In this document: in pieces, positions 17,239 to 25,613 of the stretch
Layout of the letters: every line of letters begins with the position of its first letter
Numbering within the stretch: the first letter of the stretch is position 1
From: Candidatus Obscuribacterales bacterium
GTDB taxonomy: Bacteria; Cyanobacteriota; Vampirovibrionia; Obscuribacterales; Obscuribacteraceae
DNA length: 32,772 nucleotides
Assembly (NCBI GenBank): GCA_019747875.1
Contig: JAIEQI010000196.1
Location: forward strand, 1-32,772
Reading direction: 5' to 3'
Program-made: the position numbers and the translations under genes
Notes under the pieces: generated by a model
Database searches by the model: none
What the model saw: only the letters and a program-made list of their open reading frames with translations
Told to the model about the DNA's origin: nothing

Positions 17239-17829
17239 CTATCGCAGGTGCCTGAATAGTCCCCAGCCGAGTCCAGCCAAAGCGCCAATGCCAGCAGCCT
17301 TTCCGACTGTGCTTCCACGACGACTTCCGGCCCAGCCGAGTCCCATGCCTGTTAGCGCGCCAGTAGCGACATCACGTATGATTGGGTGACGACGCATGGT
17401 TCTGCTGGTGCGAATTATACCGACACCAGCGCCGGTGCCTGCACCAATTGCTGCACCGCGGAGAATTCCTCGTCGAGTGATTGCACCGGTAATGGCGCCA
17501 GCTGCGGCACCAACTCCTGCGCCAATCGTTGCACCCTTAATCATTGGATGCCGTTGAAAGAAAGTTCTTTGGTCTCGAACATACACGGTGCGTACCGCAG
17601 TTCGAGGCCGCACAACTGTGCGGGGGCGAACCGGCATGTATACAGGTTGCTGGACGACTACTGGTTGTACAACTTGTTGATCATAAATAGGAGTAGCCAG
17701 ACGATATCCTGGTGAGGCAATTGGGTTACCGCTACCGGATAACATTACTGTTTGAGCGGATACTGGAGCAATCATCTGTAAGCTGCAGACGGCGGCTATG
17801 AGAGCTACGAAGCCTCGTTGCATGTTCAT
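17239..17829 (-). CDS. Secreted glycine-zipper protein (196 aa)
   Basis: ATG at 17829 has AGAGG about 10 nt upstream. The signal peptide is residues 1-25, ending PVSA. A Val/Pro/Gln-rich linker (VVQPVVVQQPVYMPVRP and RTVVRPRTAVR) follows, then two glycine-zipper blocks: GATIGAGVGAAAGAITGAI plus GAAIGAGTGAGVG (about 95-145), and a C-terminal GKAAGIGALAGLGWGLF (about 170-190). Arg-rich turns separate the zippers. Glycine zippers pack membrane helices, as in SlyB/YMGG-like envelope proteins. There is no lipobox. It is monocistronic, ended by a strong terminator. A role in the outer membrane or envelope is likely but not specified. Confidence 0.75.
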   Translation of the reverse strand: MNMQRGFVALIAAVCSLQMIAPVSAQTVMLSGSGNPIASPGYRLATPIYDQQVVQPVVVQQPVYMPVRPRTVVRPRTAVRTVYVRDQRTFFQRHPMIKGATIGAGVGAAAGAITGAITRRGILRGAAIGAGTGAGVGIIRTSRTMRRHPIIRDVATGALTGMGLGWAGSRRGSTVGKAAGIGALAGLGWGLFRHLR

Positions 17830-17998
17830 GGTGGTAAACCTCTCTGAATACAATCGTCCACAAAAACGCAGACGAAGACTTTAGATTATGTTTCCACTGA
17901 CGACGAGAGGGCAACATGGTTCCCATCGAGCAGAGAGAATACATGTTGCCGAATGGCTGCAGAAGCAGCTCTTCAGAGCATAGTCTGCGCTTACAGAT

Positions 17999-19240
17999 TT
18001 AGCCTTTCAGTAGGTATTGAAGGTTGTCCCTGCTCACAAAATCCGGGAAGATGTTTTGAAGACCAGCCTTTGAGATGGACATATGTTCACCAAGGACAGT
18101 GGCAAGCACGGATCGGAAATCAGTGGTGACTGGCAGGTCGCGACCTTCATAGAGTTGCCCATTGCCCAAGCCATTCCACTTGGCGTGAACTTTTCCGCCG
18201 GCAATTCCGCCGCCCAAAAGCATCATCACATTGCCATGCCCGTGATCTGTTCCACCATTGCCATTTTCCTTCACTGTTCTACCGAACTCAGATACGACAC
18301 AGATAATTGTGTTCTCTAATTCCGGTCCCAGTTTATTTACCAGCTCAGCCAGACCGCGCCCGAGAATTCCAAGCTTGTTTGCTAGCTGCCCTTTGGAATT
18401 GCCCTGATTGACGTGAGTATCCCATCCTCCAACAGCTATAAAACCTAGCTGAACTGTTGGATCTTTAGCAAACAAGGTCCCCATTTGAGTGCCGAATCCG
18501 CGATAGGCATTTGCATCCGGTGCGCCGCGATTGGCCGCCACCATTTCCTCCTGCAATTCCTTTTTGATAGTTCGGTGAGCGCTTACGCCCTCGTTGAAGG
18601 CTTTGCCGAGCGCATCGCCTCTGCTTCCATACATGCTCTCGAAATACTGTGAAAGTACAGGATTATCAATAGCTTTCTGTTTGATACCATTCTGCTGTGC
18701 CGGCGCAAAACTGGCCACCTGCGAAGGACCCTGATAAATACGAGGCAGAATCTGCCCCACGTTGATCGCACGAACTGGTGAATGATTATTAGGAAGCTGA
18801 ACGAGCAGCCGATTCATCCAACCAGTGCCGGTCATCTTTACACCAGGCGTACCACTTTCCATAAAGTCCTGTGCGTCAAAATGCGATCTTGAAGGATCGG
18901 GAGAACCAGACGCATGTACGAAAGCCAAATTTCCTTGTTGCCACAACGGCAACAATGGAGCTAGTGAAGGGTGCAATCCGAAATCACTATCGAGCTTCAG
19001 CACACCGCCCTCATCACCTGGACGCGGTATGGCAATGCCGGAGCGCACGGAATAATAGTGTGAGTCACTGTAAGGAACAACAACGCTCAACCCGTCGACC
19101 GCACCACGCAAGAAAACAATGATCAATTTTTTCGTCCCGGGCCCAGCGGCAGCACTTGCAAGCGCCCATGAATTCACGCCTGACAGAGCACTTGCTATAC
19201 AGGCGAGACTTGCATTCTTCAAAAATTCTCGGCGATTCAT
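17999..19240 (-). CDS. DUF1501 family protein with Tat signal
   Basis: 413 aa. The start is ATG at 19240: AGGAG lies 6 nt upstream and partly overlaps the stop codon of the DUF1800 gene, while the ATG at 19246 touches that site. It opens MNRREFLKNASLA, a twin-arginine signal, ending near the Ala-rich stretch after WALASAAA. DUF1501 proteins have a sulfatase/alkaline-phosphatase-like fold. Visible family segments are KKLIIVFLRGAVDGL, GLHPSLAPL, SRSHFDAQDFMESG, GGWDTHVNQG, VVSEFGRT, TDHGHGNVMMLLGGG and the TTDFRSVLA region near the C-terminus. The Asp/His pattern (GGWDTH, TDHGHG) suggests a metal site. Its biochemical activity is not established. It is translationally coupled to DUF1800, a common gene pair in several environmental phyla. 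Confidence 0.9.
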   Translation of the reverse strand: MNRREFLKNASLACIASALSGVNSWALASAAAGPGTKKLIIVFLRGAVDGLSVVVPYSDSHYYSVRSGIAIPRPGDEGGVLKLDSDFGLHPSLAPLLPLWQQGNLAFVHASGSPDPSRSHFDAQDFMESGTPGVKMTGTGWMNRLLVQLPNNHSPVRAINVGQILPRIYQGPSQVASFAPAQQNGIKQKAIDNPVLSQYFESMYGSRGDALGKAFNEGVSAHRTIKKELQEEMVAANRGAPDANAYRGFGTQMGTLFAKDPTVQLGFIAVGGWDTHVNQGNSKGQLANKLGILGRGLAELVNKLGPELENTIICVVSEFGRTVKENGNGGTDHGHGNVMMLLGGGIAGGKVHAKWNGLGNGQLYEGRDLPVTTDFRSVLATVLGEHMSISKAGLQNIFPDFVSRDNLQYLLKG

Positions 19241-19249
19241 TCCCATCTC

Positions 19250-20848
19250 CTAGTACATCATGAATTCAGGACTGCCCAAAAGTAGAACCGGATGAAGCCG
19301 CGCCGGCGCATCGCGCAGAGTATTCTGCGTGCTTGCCGACAAGATAGGCATCATATCTGTAAGGTCGGCGGTGCTGGTAATGTGTGCAGTAACACCAGGC
19401 ATACGGCCAGTCCCGAGACCAGAGGCAAAACTGATGCGGTTTAACAAAGCATCTGAGTTAAGCCATGCACTTTGAGTGCATTTATATCCATCGGGCGTCA
19501 AGCATTGAAAGAGCGGCTGACCTTGTTGCTTCAAAAAACGAGTAAGCAAAGCTGGACGCTCCACATCCGCGTCACTGGCTCGCAGAGCAGACAGCATATA
19601 ACGATAAGGCGACTTGAATTTTGCGTTTCGATATTGTGGATCAAAAAACTCACTGCTATGAAACAGCGTATTCAGTATTTCGCGAATATTGCCATCACTT
19701 GCAAGATAAACCTTTGAAAGTTTATCGATGAGCGCGGGCGGTGGATTATCACTCACAAAATACTGCGCCAGCTTGAACGAAATATGCTTGGCAGTAGACG
19801 GATGTTTTGCCAGTAAATCTAGTGCTTCCTCGATCTCCGCCTCACCGCTAGCTCGGATTTGATGTCCTAGAAGCACTTTAGGTCCGAAATCATGACGCTT
19901 CGAATCGAAGACATAGCCCATAGGACTGCGCTCTGAATTCTGCTGCAGATTGCGCAGGGTGCCGGCACTGCGATTGACGATGCCTAGTCCGGTCAATACA
20001 CGCGCCAATTCGACCACATCTTTTTGCTTATAGCCACCATCCACTCCAAGTGTGTGCAGCTCCATCAGCTCCCGAGCGTAATTTTCGTTCAGCCCTTTGA
20101 AGCGCCCCTTCGATTTAGCAGCTTGATTGCCAGCTACTGAATTCTGCCAGTTGTCCAGATAGAAAAGCATCCCCGCATGATGCGCCGTGGCTCCTAGTAG
20201 ATCTCTGAATCGCCCGAACACATGTGGACGAATCGCCTGCTCTTCAAACGATCCAACCCAAAGATGATCCAGTCCTTTATCGAAGGAGATGTTGAAGTGG
20301 TTGAACCAAAAGTCTGCCATCAGCTCCTGGAGCTGGCGCGGGCTATAAAGTGCGCGCTCGAACCTGGCACTTGCCGATTCCATATATAGCTTCTGGTAAT
20401 TTTCCTTGACTTGCTTTTGAATGGCTTTCTTTTGCTCTACCGAGGGTTTAGCTCCCCGCCCGGCAGCTTGCGCTCCTCCAGCCAGCTTCACGGCCGGTCG
20501 ACCGTACTTAATGAACAGCTCCAATGGCGTCAGGTTGAGCGCGTCTTTCTCCGACAGCGATTGTTGCAAACCTTGTTCCAGTTGGAGATTCGAGGGATTT
20601 AGCTGTTGCTGAATGAACTGTTCGACCCCAATATCCTGCACTTTCTTGATGTCACCCGGTGCCGGACCGAAAGTCAGCCTCTGGAGAACGTGAAAAGCCC
20701 GAGCCCGTTCATTATCCGGCTCCTGGGTCAGATTTGCGGCCAACGCCGCTGAGCTGACGGAGTCTGACGCAGGAGACATTTCGAACCCTGTTACAGGCGC
20801 AAAGAAGAAAGACAGCGCGACACAGCAGCACGCTAAAGCTTTCCGCAT
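19250..20848 (-). CDS. DUF1800 family secreted protein
   Basis: 532 aa. ATG at 20848 has GGAGG 7 nt upstream. A signal peptide (MRKALACCCVALSFFFAPV) is followed by a full DUF1800 domain: HVLQRLTFGPAPGDI near residue 60, FWFNHFNISFDKG near 185, NENYARELMELHTLGVDGGY near 260, ARVLTGLGI, KRHDFGPKVLLGH and a C-terminal region about selecting lengths normal for the family. It is the first gene of a two-gene operon with DUF1501. Their co-occurrence implies a joint exported complex, but no function is proven. An insertion at about 112-130 (Ala/Gly/Lys-rich, QAAGRGAKPS) is probably a surface loop. Confidence 0.9.
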   Translation of the reverse strand: MRKALACCCVALSFFFAPVTGFEMSPASDSVSSAALAANLTQEPDNERARAFHVLQRLTFGPAPGDIKKVQDIGVEQFIQQQLNPSNLQLEQGLQQSLSEKDALNLTPLELFIKYGRPAVKLAGGAQAAGRGAKPSVEQKKAIQKQVKENYQKLYMESASARFERALYSPRQLQELMADFWFNHFNISFDKGLDHLWVGSFEEQAIRPHVFGRFRDLLGATAHHAGMLFYLDNWQNSVAGNQAAKSKGRFKGLNENYARELMELHTLGVDGGYKQKDVVELARVLTGLGIVNRSAGTLRNLQQNSERSPMGYVFDSKRHDFGPKVLLGHQIRASGEAEIEEALDLLAKHPSTAKHISFKLAQYFVSDNPPPALIDKLSKVYLASDGNIREILNTLFHSSEFFDPQYRNAKFKSPYRYMLSALRASDADVERPALLTRFLKQQGQPLFQCLTPDGYKCTQSAWLNSDALLNRISFASGLGTGRMPGVTAHITSTADLTDMMPILSASTQNTLRDAPARLHPVLLLGSPEFMMY

Positions 20849-21041
20849 CTCAAACCTCCACAATTAAAGCTGCTCATATTTTCAAGACGTCAGGTCGATT
20901 CAAAAAGTTCAACGTAAAATCAAGGGTTTTCGGACTTTTTTTCAATTGGACACGATGCCACAGGGGGCTACTGCACAAACGCACATTGTTGCACCTGCAA
21001 TCCTCGCATAAAGTTAAATCAAGGTTGTGGAGCAAATGAAT

Positions 21042-21530
21042 ATGTCAAACGTAAGCGCAATGACGCTTGGTTTCGCGCGTCTCAATAATATTCTCGGTCA
21101 AAACAGCAACAGCTGCAAATACACCTGGGACGGCAGCAACGTCGCTCTTAGCAGCAACCAATTCGATCGCGCTACTTATTTGAACGGCAAGTTCAACAAG
21201 CTCAGCCAAAAATCTTCAGTTCTAACAAAGGAAGAAGTCCGCGAAGTAATCGCAAACATCGCCAAAGAAAACGAACAGCTCCTCAACCAAATTGCTTCCG
21301 TTTTCGGCGAAGAGTTTCAAAAGCTCGATGCACAGTTCGATTTTCTTCTGATGGCAGCATTTGCTTTGAAGGAACACAGTCAGCAGCTCCGCTCCTCACA
21401 ACGCAACATCGAACGCACACGCCAAGCAGACACATGGATGTGCGCCAGCGAAGTCAACGCGCTCATGAATCTGGTAAACAACCGCGTATCTGCAACCGAC
21501 ACACGCAAATTCATTCAACGCGATCGTTAG
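21042..21530 (+). CDS. Small helical cytoplasmic protein (162 aa), unknown function
   Basis: The frame is open from GTG 21027, with ATG at 21036 and 21042. GGAG at 21029-21032 sits 9 nt before 21042, giving MSNVSAMTLGF as the best start; 21036 is possible. There is no signal peptide. Residues about 60-125 form a charged helix with coiled-coil pattern (VREVIANIAKENEQLLNQIA, then FQKLDAQFDFLLMAAFALKE). No family is recognised. It is divergent from the DUF1800 operon and followed by a GC-rich stem-loop. Confidence 0.65.
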   Translation: MSNVSAMTLGFARLNNILGQNSNSCKYTWDGSNVALSSNQFDRATYLNGKFNKLSQKSSVLTKEEVREVIANIAKENEQLLNQIASVFGEEFQKLDAQFDFLLMAAFALKEHSQQLRSSQRNIERTRQADTWMCASEVNALMNLVNNRVSATDTRKFIQRDR

Positions 21531-21539
21531 AACAAAGGA

Positions 21540-21556
21540 GCCCGCAAGGCGCGGGC
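21540..21556 (+). terminator. GC-rich stem-loop after the 162-aa gene
   Basis: GCCCGC (21540-21545) pairs with GCGGGC (21551-21556) over a 5-nt loop, 9 bp past the stop codon. No T-tract follows directly (GCTTCCAGTCG), so termination efficiency is uncertain. An 11-bp direct repeat, ATCGTTAGAAC, flanks it at 21523-21533 and 21571-21581. Confidence 0.5.
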
Positions 21557-21633
21557 GCTTCCAGTCGTTTATCGTTAGAACTAGAATTCGACCCAAGTAG
21601 AAATCGATCGTTGATGGACAAATGCTTGGACTT

Positions 21634-23889
21634 TTAGCGAAGAACTAGCGAGATGTTCATTCGTTTTAGTGTTTCCGGTGTCAGCAAGATATTTTGCTTG
21701 AGTGGTGTCTGGCCGAAGGCGTGAACAACGACCGGTGTTGATGGGCGCGATGATCCGCGCGATTGTCCTCCGCGAAAGCCTGGTCCACCGGTTCCTTTGC
21801 CACCGCGATCTTGATTTCTGTTATCGCGCCGATCATCTCGTCCGCGATTGCCAAATCCACCTCGCTCTTGTTGTGCTGGCTGTGAAATCACCGACGCACC
21901 AATTACAGGTGCCTGCCCCTGCAAGCGATCAAAAACGAACTTTGGATTGCGAAAATCCGTAAGCGGGAATTGAGACCGCGAGTAACCGCGCGCATCGCTA
22001 ATCGACAGCGGCTCAGGTCGCCCTTGACCCATGATAAAGAGCACGACTTCCAAATTACTGTCTCTCGGAGATGACGCGTTCAACTCCTGCAGCTTCGCGA
22101 GAACCTCGTTGTCTGCAATAAATGTTATGGCTGGACCTTCCATAGCTTTACGCGATTGATCTAAAAGCGCATCAACTTGGCTTTGACTGCCTTTAGCCGA
22201 TGGCAACATCCCAATCGCATGTACCAGTTCCCGCCCGCGAATTACAGCAGCACCAACAACCGGTGCCTTACCTTTGAACTGTTCGAACAGCTTTCGCGAA
22301 TCAGAAAAATCGAAGAATCGGAAGCGTGTGATAACTCGACCATCCTCTGATTGACGCACAATTAGGCGTACTTTAGAAGATTTCGGCTGTTTGCCTGCTT
22401 TTCCTGCGGGTTGGTCAGAACTTGAAGACGCAGCTGCTGCGCCCCCCCCTTTATCTGCTGGGGCATCAAGACTGGCACCATCTTCGGTGCCTTGAGCTTG
22501 CGCCACCTCGATTTGTTCGGCGGGACTATCCGTTTGCGATTGTTCCTCTGAGGCACTTGGCTCAGCATCAGCGGATATCTCCTCACCAGAGGAATCCAAG
22601 ACATCACCATTCTCTTCGGCTTCCTCATCATTTCCGGAAGCTTCCAGCGGATCTTCATCCAAATCGCTGGAACTGTCAGCTTCATCGTCCAAATCATGGG
22701 CAGAATCAGCAGCCTCTTCATCTTCATTTGAAGCTTCAAGATCAACAGATTCATCATCGGATTCTAAAGAAGCCTCGCCATCATCATCGCTGTCCAGGTC
22801 TTCTTCAATTCCTTCAGGAAGTATATCTTCGGAACAGGCAGCCTCAAAATCACCAGATGTCTCCGCATTCTCAGCAACTAGCTCCGCAGGAGCAGCCAGA
22901 TCCGCATGTTGTTCACTTGTTGTTGATTCATCAGTCAAGTCACCATTTGAAGGCTCTTCAGTCGTTCTTGCAGCGGCGGCTGCAGACTGCGCTCCCTCCG
23001 CCCTTTTCTTTGCCGGACTGAATTGGACTTCCTCGGCTTCGACTGCTTCCACGCTGGATGCTTGCTGTTGCTTTCGGGGTTTGAAATCAGCAGTTTCAAA
23101 CAACAGAATATAATCCTGACGATCAATTTTGCGCTTTCGGCAAAGCGAATGAATGTGTTTGAGCACATCGTTTCTTTCAACGAATTCGCGCCCCGGCTGC
23201 CCGACAGCTTTCTTGGAAATTGATGTGAGCGCCTTCAGCTGCTCCTGGCCTTCCGATGCCTCAGGTACTTTTCCAATGACTTGAATTAGCTCATTTTTTG
23301 AAATGACCGCGGCACCTACAAGAGGATCCCTACCATGATAAGCCTGGTAGAGGCGAGCCTCATTGGAAAATTCACGGGGATGGAAACGCGTCAAAACTCT
23401 GCCATCCTTTGATGCTCTTGTAATTAATTTCGGATTTTCCGATTCTTTCTGTTCAAAAAGCAGTACATATGCATCTTTCGGAAGGCGCTTACTTGCGACT
23501 CTCTTCAGCCCCTTCAGCACCGGATGAAAACGCACCCAATCCTGAATGATTTTTACGCGGCTGTCTTCTAGTTCCTTCGTTCCTTTTTCAAGTTCGGCTT
23601 GCACCTCATCGAGAAATTCATCTGCCTCTCGTGTAGTGTGCAATTTGTTGATGCGATTGCGGTCAGTCATCAACGCACGAATTGTCGGAATAGGAGCCAT
23701 CCACTCACTTATGTCGCGAACAAAGCGGGAAGTTTGTCCACGCTCGTCTTTGTCATTCTCTTTCAGAAATTCGCGACAAGCCGCTAACGCCGCAACGATG
23801 TCGCGCGTCGCCTGCACTTTGCTGCCATCTGGCGGAATGGAGTTATACTCCTCCACGCTCTTTCTGAGATTTTCTACGAGCTGGTCCAT
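21634..23889 (-). CDS. Unrecognised three-copy domain protein with acidic and RG-rich inserts (751 aa)
   Basis: A cytoplasmic protein (no signal peptide). Residues 1-120 are helical and charged. Then come three copies of one domain beginning at about 122, 240 and 594. Each starts with a helix containing VL (HPVLKGLK, NDVLKHIH, NEVLAKLQ), then a strand (YVLLFEQ, YILLFET, EVVLFIM). A DGRVxTRF element follows in copies 1 and 2 (162, 516), weaker as DARGYSR in copy 3 (632). Next come PLVGAAVIS, PVVGAAVIR and PVIGASVIS, then an IG/FG turn. Copy 1 is about 118 residues. Copy 2 carries an insert of about 230 residues (275-505), very acidic with D/E/S runs. Copy 3 carries an RG/RGG-rich insert (about 675-722) in the turn between two strands. 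RGG tracts often bind RNA and acidic tracts resemble disordered linkers. The domain is not one I know. Start ATG 23889 has a weak AGG. Confidence 0.82.
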   Translation of the reverse strand: MDQLVENLRKSVEEYNSIPPDGSKVQATRDIVAALAACREFLKENDKDERGQTSRFVRDISEWMAPIPTIRALMTDRNRINKLHTTREADEFLDEVQAELEKGTKELEDSRVKIIQDWVRFHPVLKGLKRVASKRLPKDAYVLLFEQKESENPKLITRASKDGRVLTRFHPREFSNEARLYQAYHGRDPLVGAAVISKNELIQVIGKVPEASEGQEQLKALTSISKKAVGQPGREFVERNDVLKHIHSLCRKRKIDRQDYILLFETADFKPRKQQQASSVEAVEAEEVQFSPAKKRAEGAQSAAAAARTTEEPSNGDLTDESTTSEQHADLAAPAELVAENAETSGDFEAACSEDILPEGIEEDLDSDDDGEASLESDDESVDLEASNEDEEAADSAHDLDDEADSSSDLDEDPLEASGNDEEAEENGDVLDSSGEEISADAEPSASEEQSQTDSPAEQIEVAQAQGTEDGASLDAPADKGGGAAAASSSSDQPAGKAGKQPKSSKVRLIVRQSEDGRVITRFRFFDFSDSRKLFEQFKGKAPVVGAAVIRGRELVHAIGMLPSAKGSQSQVDALLDQSRKAMEGPAITFIADNEVLAKLQELNASSPRDSNLEVVLFIMGQGRPEPLSISDARGYSRSQFPLTDFRNPKFVFDRLQGQAPVIGASVISQPAQQERGGFGNRGRDDRRDNRNQDRGGKGTGGPGFRGGQSRGSSRPSTPVVVHAFGQTPLKQNILLTPETLKRMNISLVLR

Positions 23890-24213
23890 GCTTTTGCCTA
23901 TTGAGATTGTCTTGATTTTATCAACATTAGGGGCATTCCGGGGCGCCTCACTTCATTGTTCTTGCAGTCTTTACAGAGCGATGTCCTGAAACGCGCCAGC
24001 GCGGCTCACGCTGGGTCCGAATGGTTAAGGTAGGTCAAGCAAAATCTAACTGACCCCCTTAATCATCTCCTGAAAACCTTAGTGACCTTTTCGTTCGAAC
24101 TAATTGTCAGTGGTTCTCGATTAAATGTCATTCTCAATTAACAAACGCCGGAACCCAGATGAATCATCATCGTCAGATGTCTCAGCCCCGCCCGCCGCAT
24201 CCAGGATGTAGAC
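23890..24213. other. Divergent gap between the three-copy gene and the rod-protein gene
   Basis: 324 bp containing both promoters. CCAGCG (23996-24001) pairs with CGCTGG (24009-24014) over 7 nt. A 38-codon frame at 24159-24275 overlaps the rod gene start in another frame but has no Shine-Dalgarno site. No reliable -35/-10 pair could be placed. Confidence 0.4.
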
Positions 24214-25488
24214 ATGAATCAAAAGATACTCCTACTAATTTTGATTCTCCCTGTATTGATTGCTCCCGCATATAGTCGACCGAAGCCGCAGAAGCAACCA
24301 GAAAGCATAGAGTCCCGATTTAGCCGTCCGGAAAGACGAAGTTATATCGCCAGTCCGACGCCTGTGCTTGATGCAGTGCAGCGACAACGTACACCGGGGG
24401 CATGGAGATACTCGCCAGTCAGCCGCCTGAAGCCGGTTGGTACCCAATCGACTGAGCAACCCATCAGCACACCTATGCCGATCCTGGCACCGAGCGTGGT
24501 TGAAGAGCAAGTTCAGGAAGAAGAGTCCGGGCAGTCAGGCATTATCGGAACCTTACTAAGCCCCATGAAAATATGGCAATCGCTACATGGCACACAGCGG
24601 GGCTTACGCGACTTGCGATCCCCAATTCGCGATCTGCGTCAACCGATTGCCGAACTGCAAGAACCGATTAGAGACTTGAATTATCAAATCTCAGCGATGA
24701 CCACACCTATTGGCGATCTTAAAGAGCCATTGCAACAGCTTCAGCAACCGATGGTCGATCTTCGTCAGCCGATTTCCGATCTAAAGCAACCATTATCAGA
24801 AATGAAGGCACCGTTGGAAACATTGAATAACTCAGTCAAAGGTCTCAATAAGCCAATGGACGAGTTGGGCAAGCCGATTGACAAACTTCGCGCGCCACTA
24901 TATGCGGTGGAGGGTGGAACACGCTCACTCAACCCCTCCCTGAATGGGGTAAGCCAACAGCTGCAATCTATGCGTACCCCAATCGCAAACCTCTCCACTC
25001 CCTTGAGCAACCTGCAGTCACCATTATCCAAAATAGCGACACCATTGAATCAAATTGGCGATCCTATGTCGAAACTGCCAAAACCTTTATCAGATCTCAG
25101 TGAATCAACAGCGGATCTGACAAGTGAGGTAAAAGGTTTGCGCAATCAAATTGGAAGCCTACAAAAATCAATCGAGAGTATTGCATCAAACGTGTCAATT
25201 GCCGTAGTTTTCGGTTCCGTGCTGGTTTGTGCAGCGTTGTTCTTACATAGAAGAATCCCGTCGGCAGCCGCGCCAACAATCACCACAGTCGAAGAACTCG
25301 ACGAAGAGAGCTTGGAACCAGTCACACCCGGTTCGAAGTCAAAGAAGAGCGAGCATCCACACCATATAACAGTTATGACAACCGAACCTTTGCCGGAAAG
25401 CGAATGGCATAAGACGGGCTCGCAGCAAACGCATCCGTTGACTCGCCATCACCATAACATGCACCCACCAGCTCCACCGCCTGAATAA
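24214..25488 (+). CDS. Secreted, C-terminally anchored proline-heptad rod protein (424 aa)
   Basis: ATG with AGGA 9 nt upstream. Residues 1-21 are a signal peptide (LIAPAYS). Residues 22-130 are a Pro/Arg/Ser-rich linker. Residues 134-329 are 28 consecutive heptads without a single insertion or deletion, of the form [LIMV]xxP[ILMV]xx; proline occupies position 4 in 18 of them. Examples are LRQPIAE, LKEPLQQ and LSTPLSN. The last five heptads lose proline and look like ordinary coiled coil. A membrane helix follows immediately (about 330-345), then an acidic, Lys and His/Pro-rich tail (HPHH, RHHHNMHPP). The predicted topology is outside rod, inside tail. The 4/3 hydrophobic spacing is that of a coiled coil, but proline would normally break it. 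I know no matching family. It is followed 125 bp later by the kinase gene on the same strand. Confidence 0.85.
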   Translation: MNQKILLLILILPVLIAPAYSRPKPQKQPESIESRFSRPERRSYIASPTPVLDAVQRQRTPGAWRYSPVSRLKPVGTQSTEQPISTPMPILAPSVVEEQVQEEESGQSGIIGTLLSPMKIWQSLHGTQRGLRDLRSPIRDLRQPIAELQEPIRDLNYQISAMTTPIGDLKEPLQQLQQPMVDLRQPISDLKQPLSEMKAPLETLNNSVKGLNKPMDELGKPIDKLRAPLYAVEGGTRSLNPSLNGVSQQLQSMRTPIANLSTPLSNLQSPLSKIATPLNQIGDPMSKLPKPLSDLSESTADLTSEVKGLRNQIGSLQKSIESIASNVSIAVVFGSVLVCAALFLHRRIPSAAAPTITTVEELDEESLEPVTPGSKSKKSEHPHHITVMTTEPLPESEWHKTGSQQTHPLTRHHHNMHPPAPPPE

Positions 25489-25613
25489 TCGGGCAATAGC
25501 GGAGTTGAGAAGGGCGGCAGCCCAGCAAAACTCAGATACGGTCAGTTGATGCCTCAGGTGAAGACTCGAACATTAAATTGCTTAGATTGATCGGCAACGG
25601 GTAGGATATTTCT

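Noticed and set aside
24159..24275. 38-codon leader peptide overlapping the rod-protein start
   Set aside because: His-rich start looked interesting, but no Shine-Dalgarno site and no attenuator hairpin follow.
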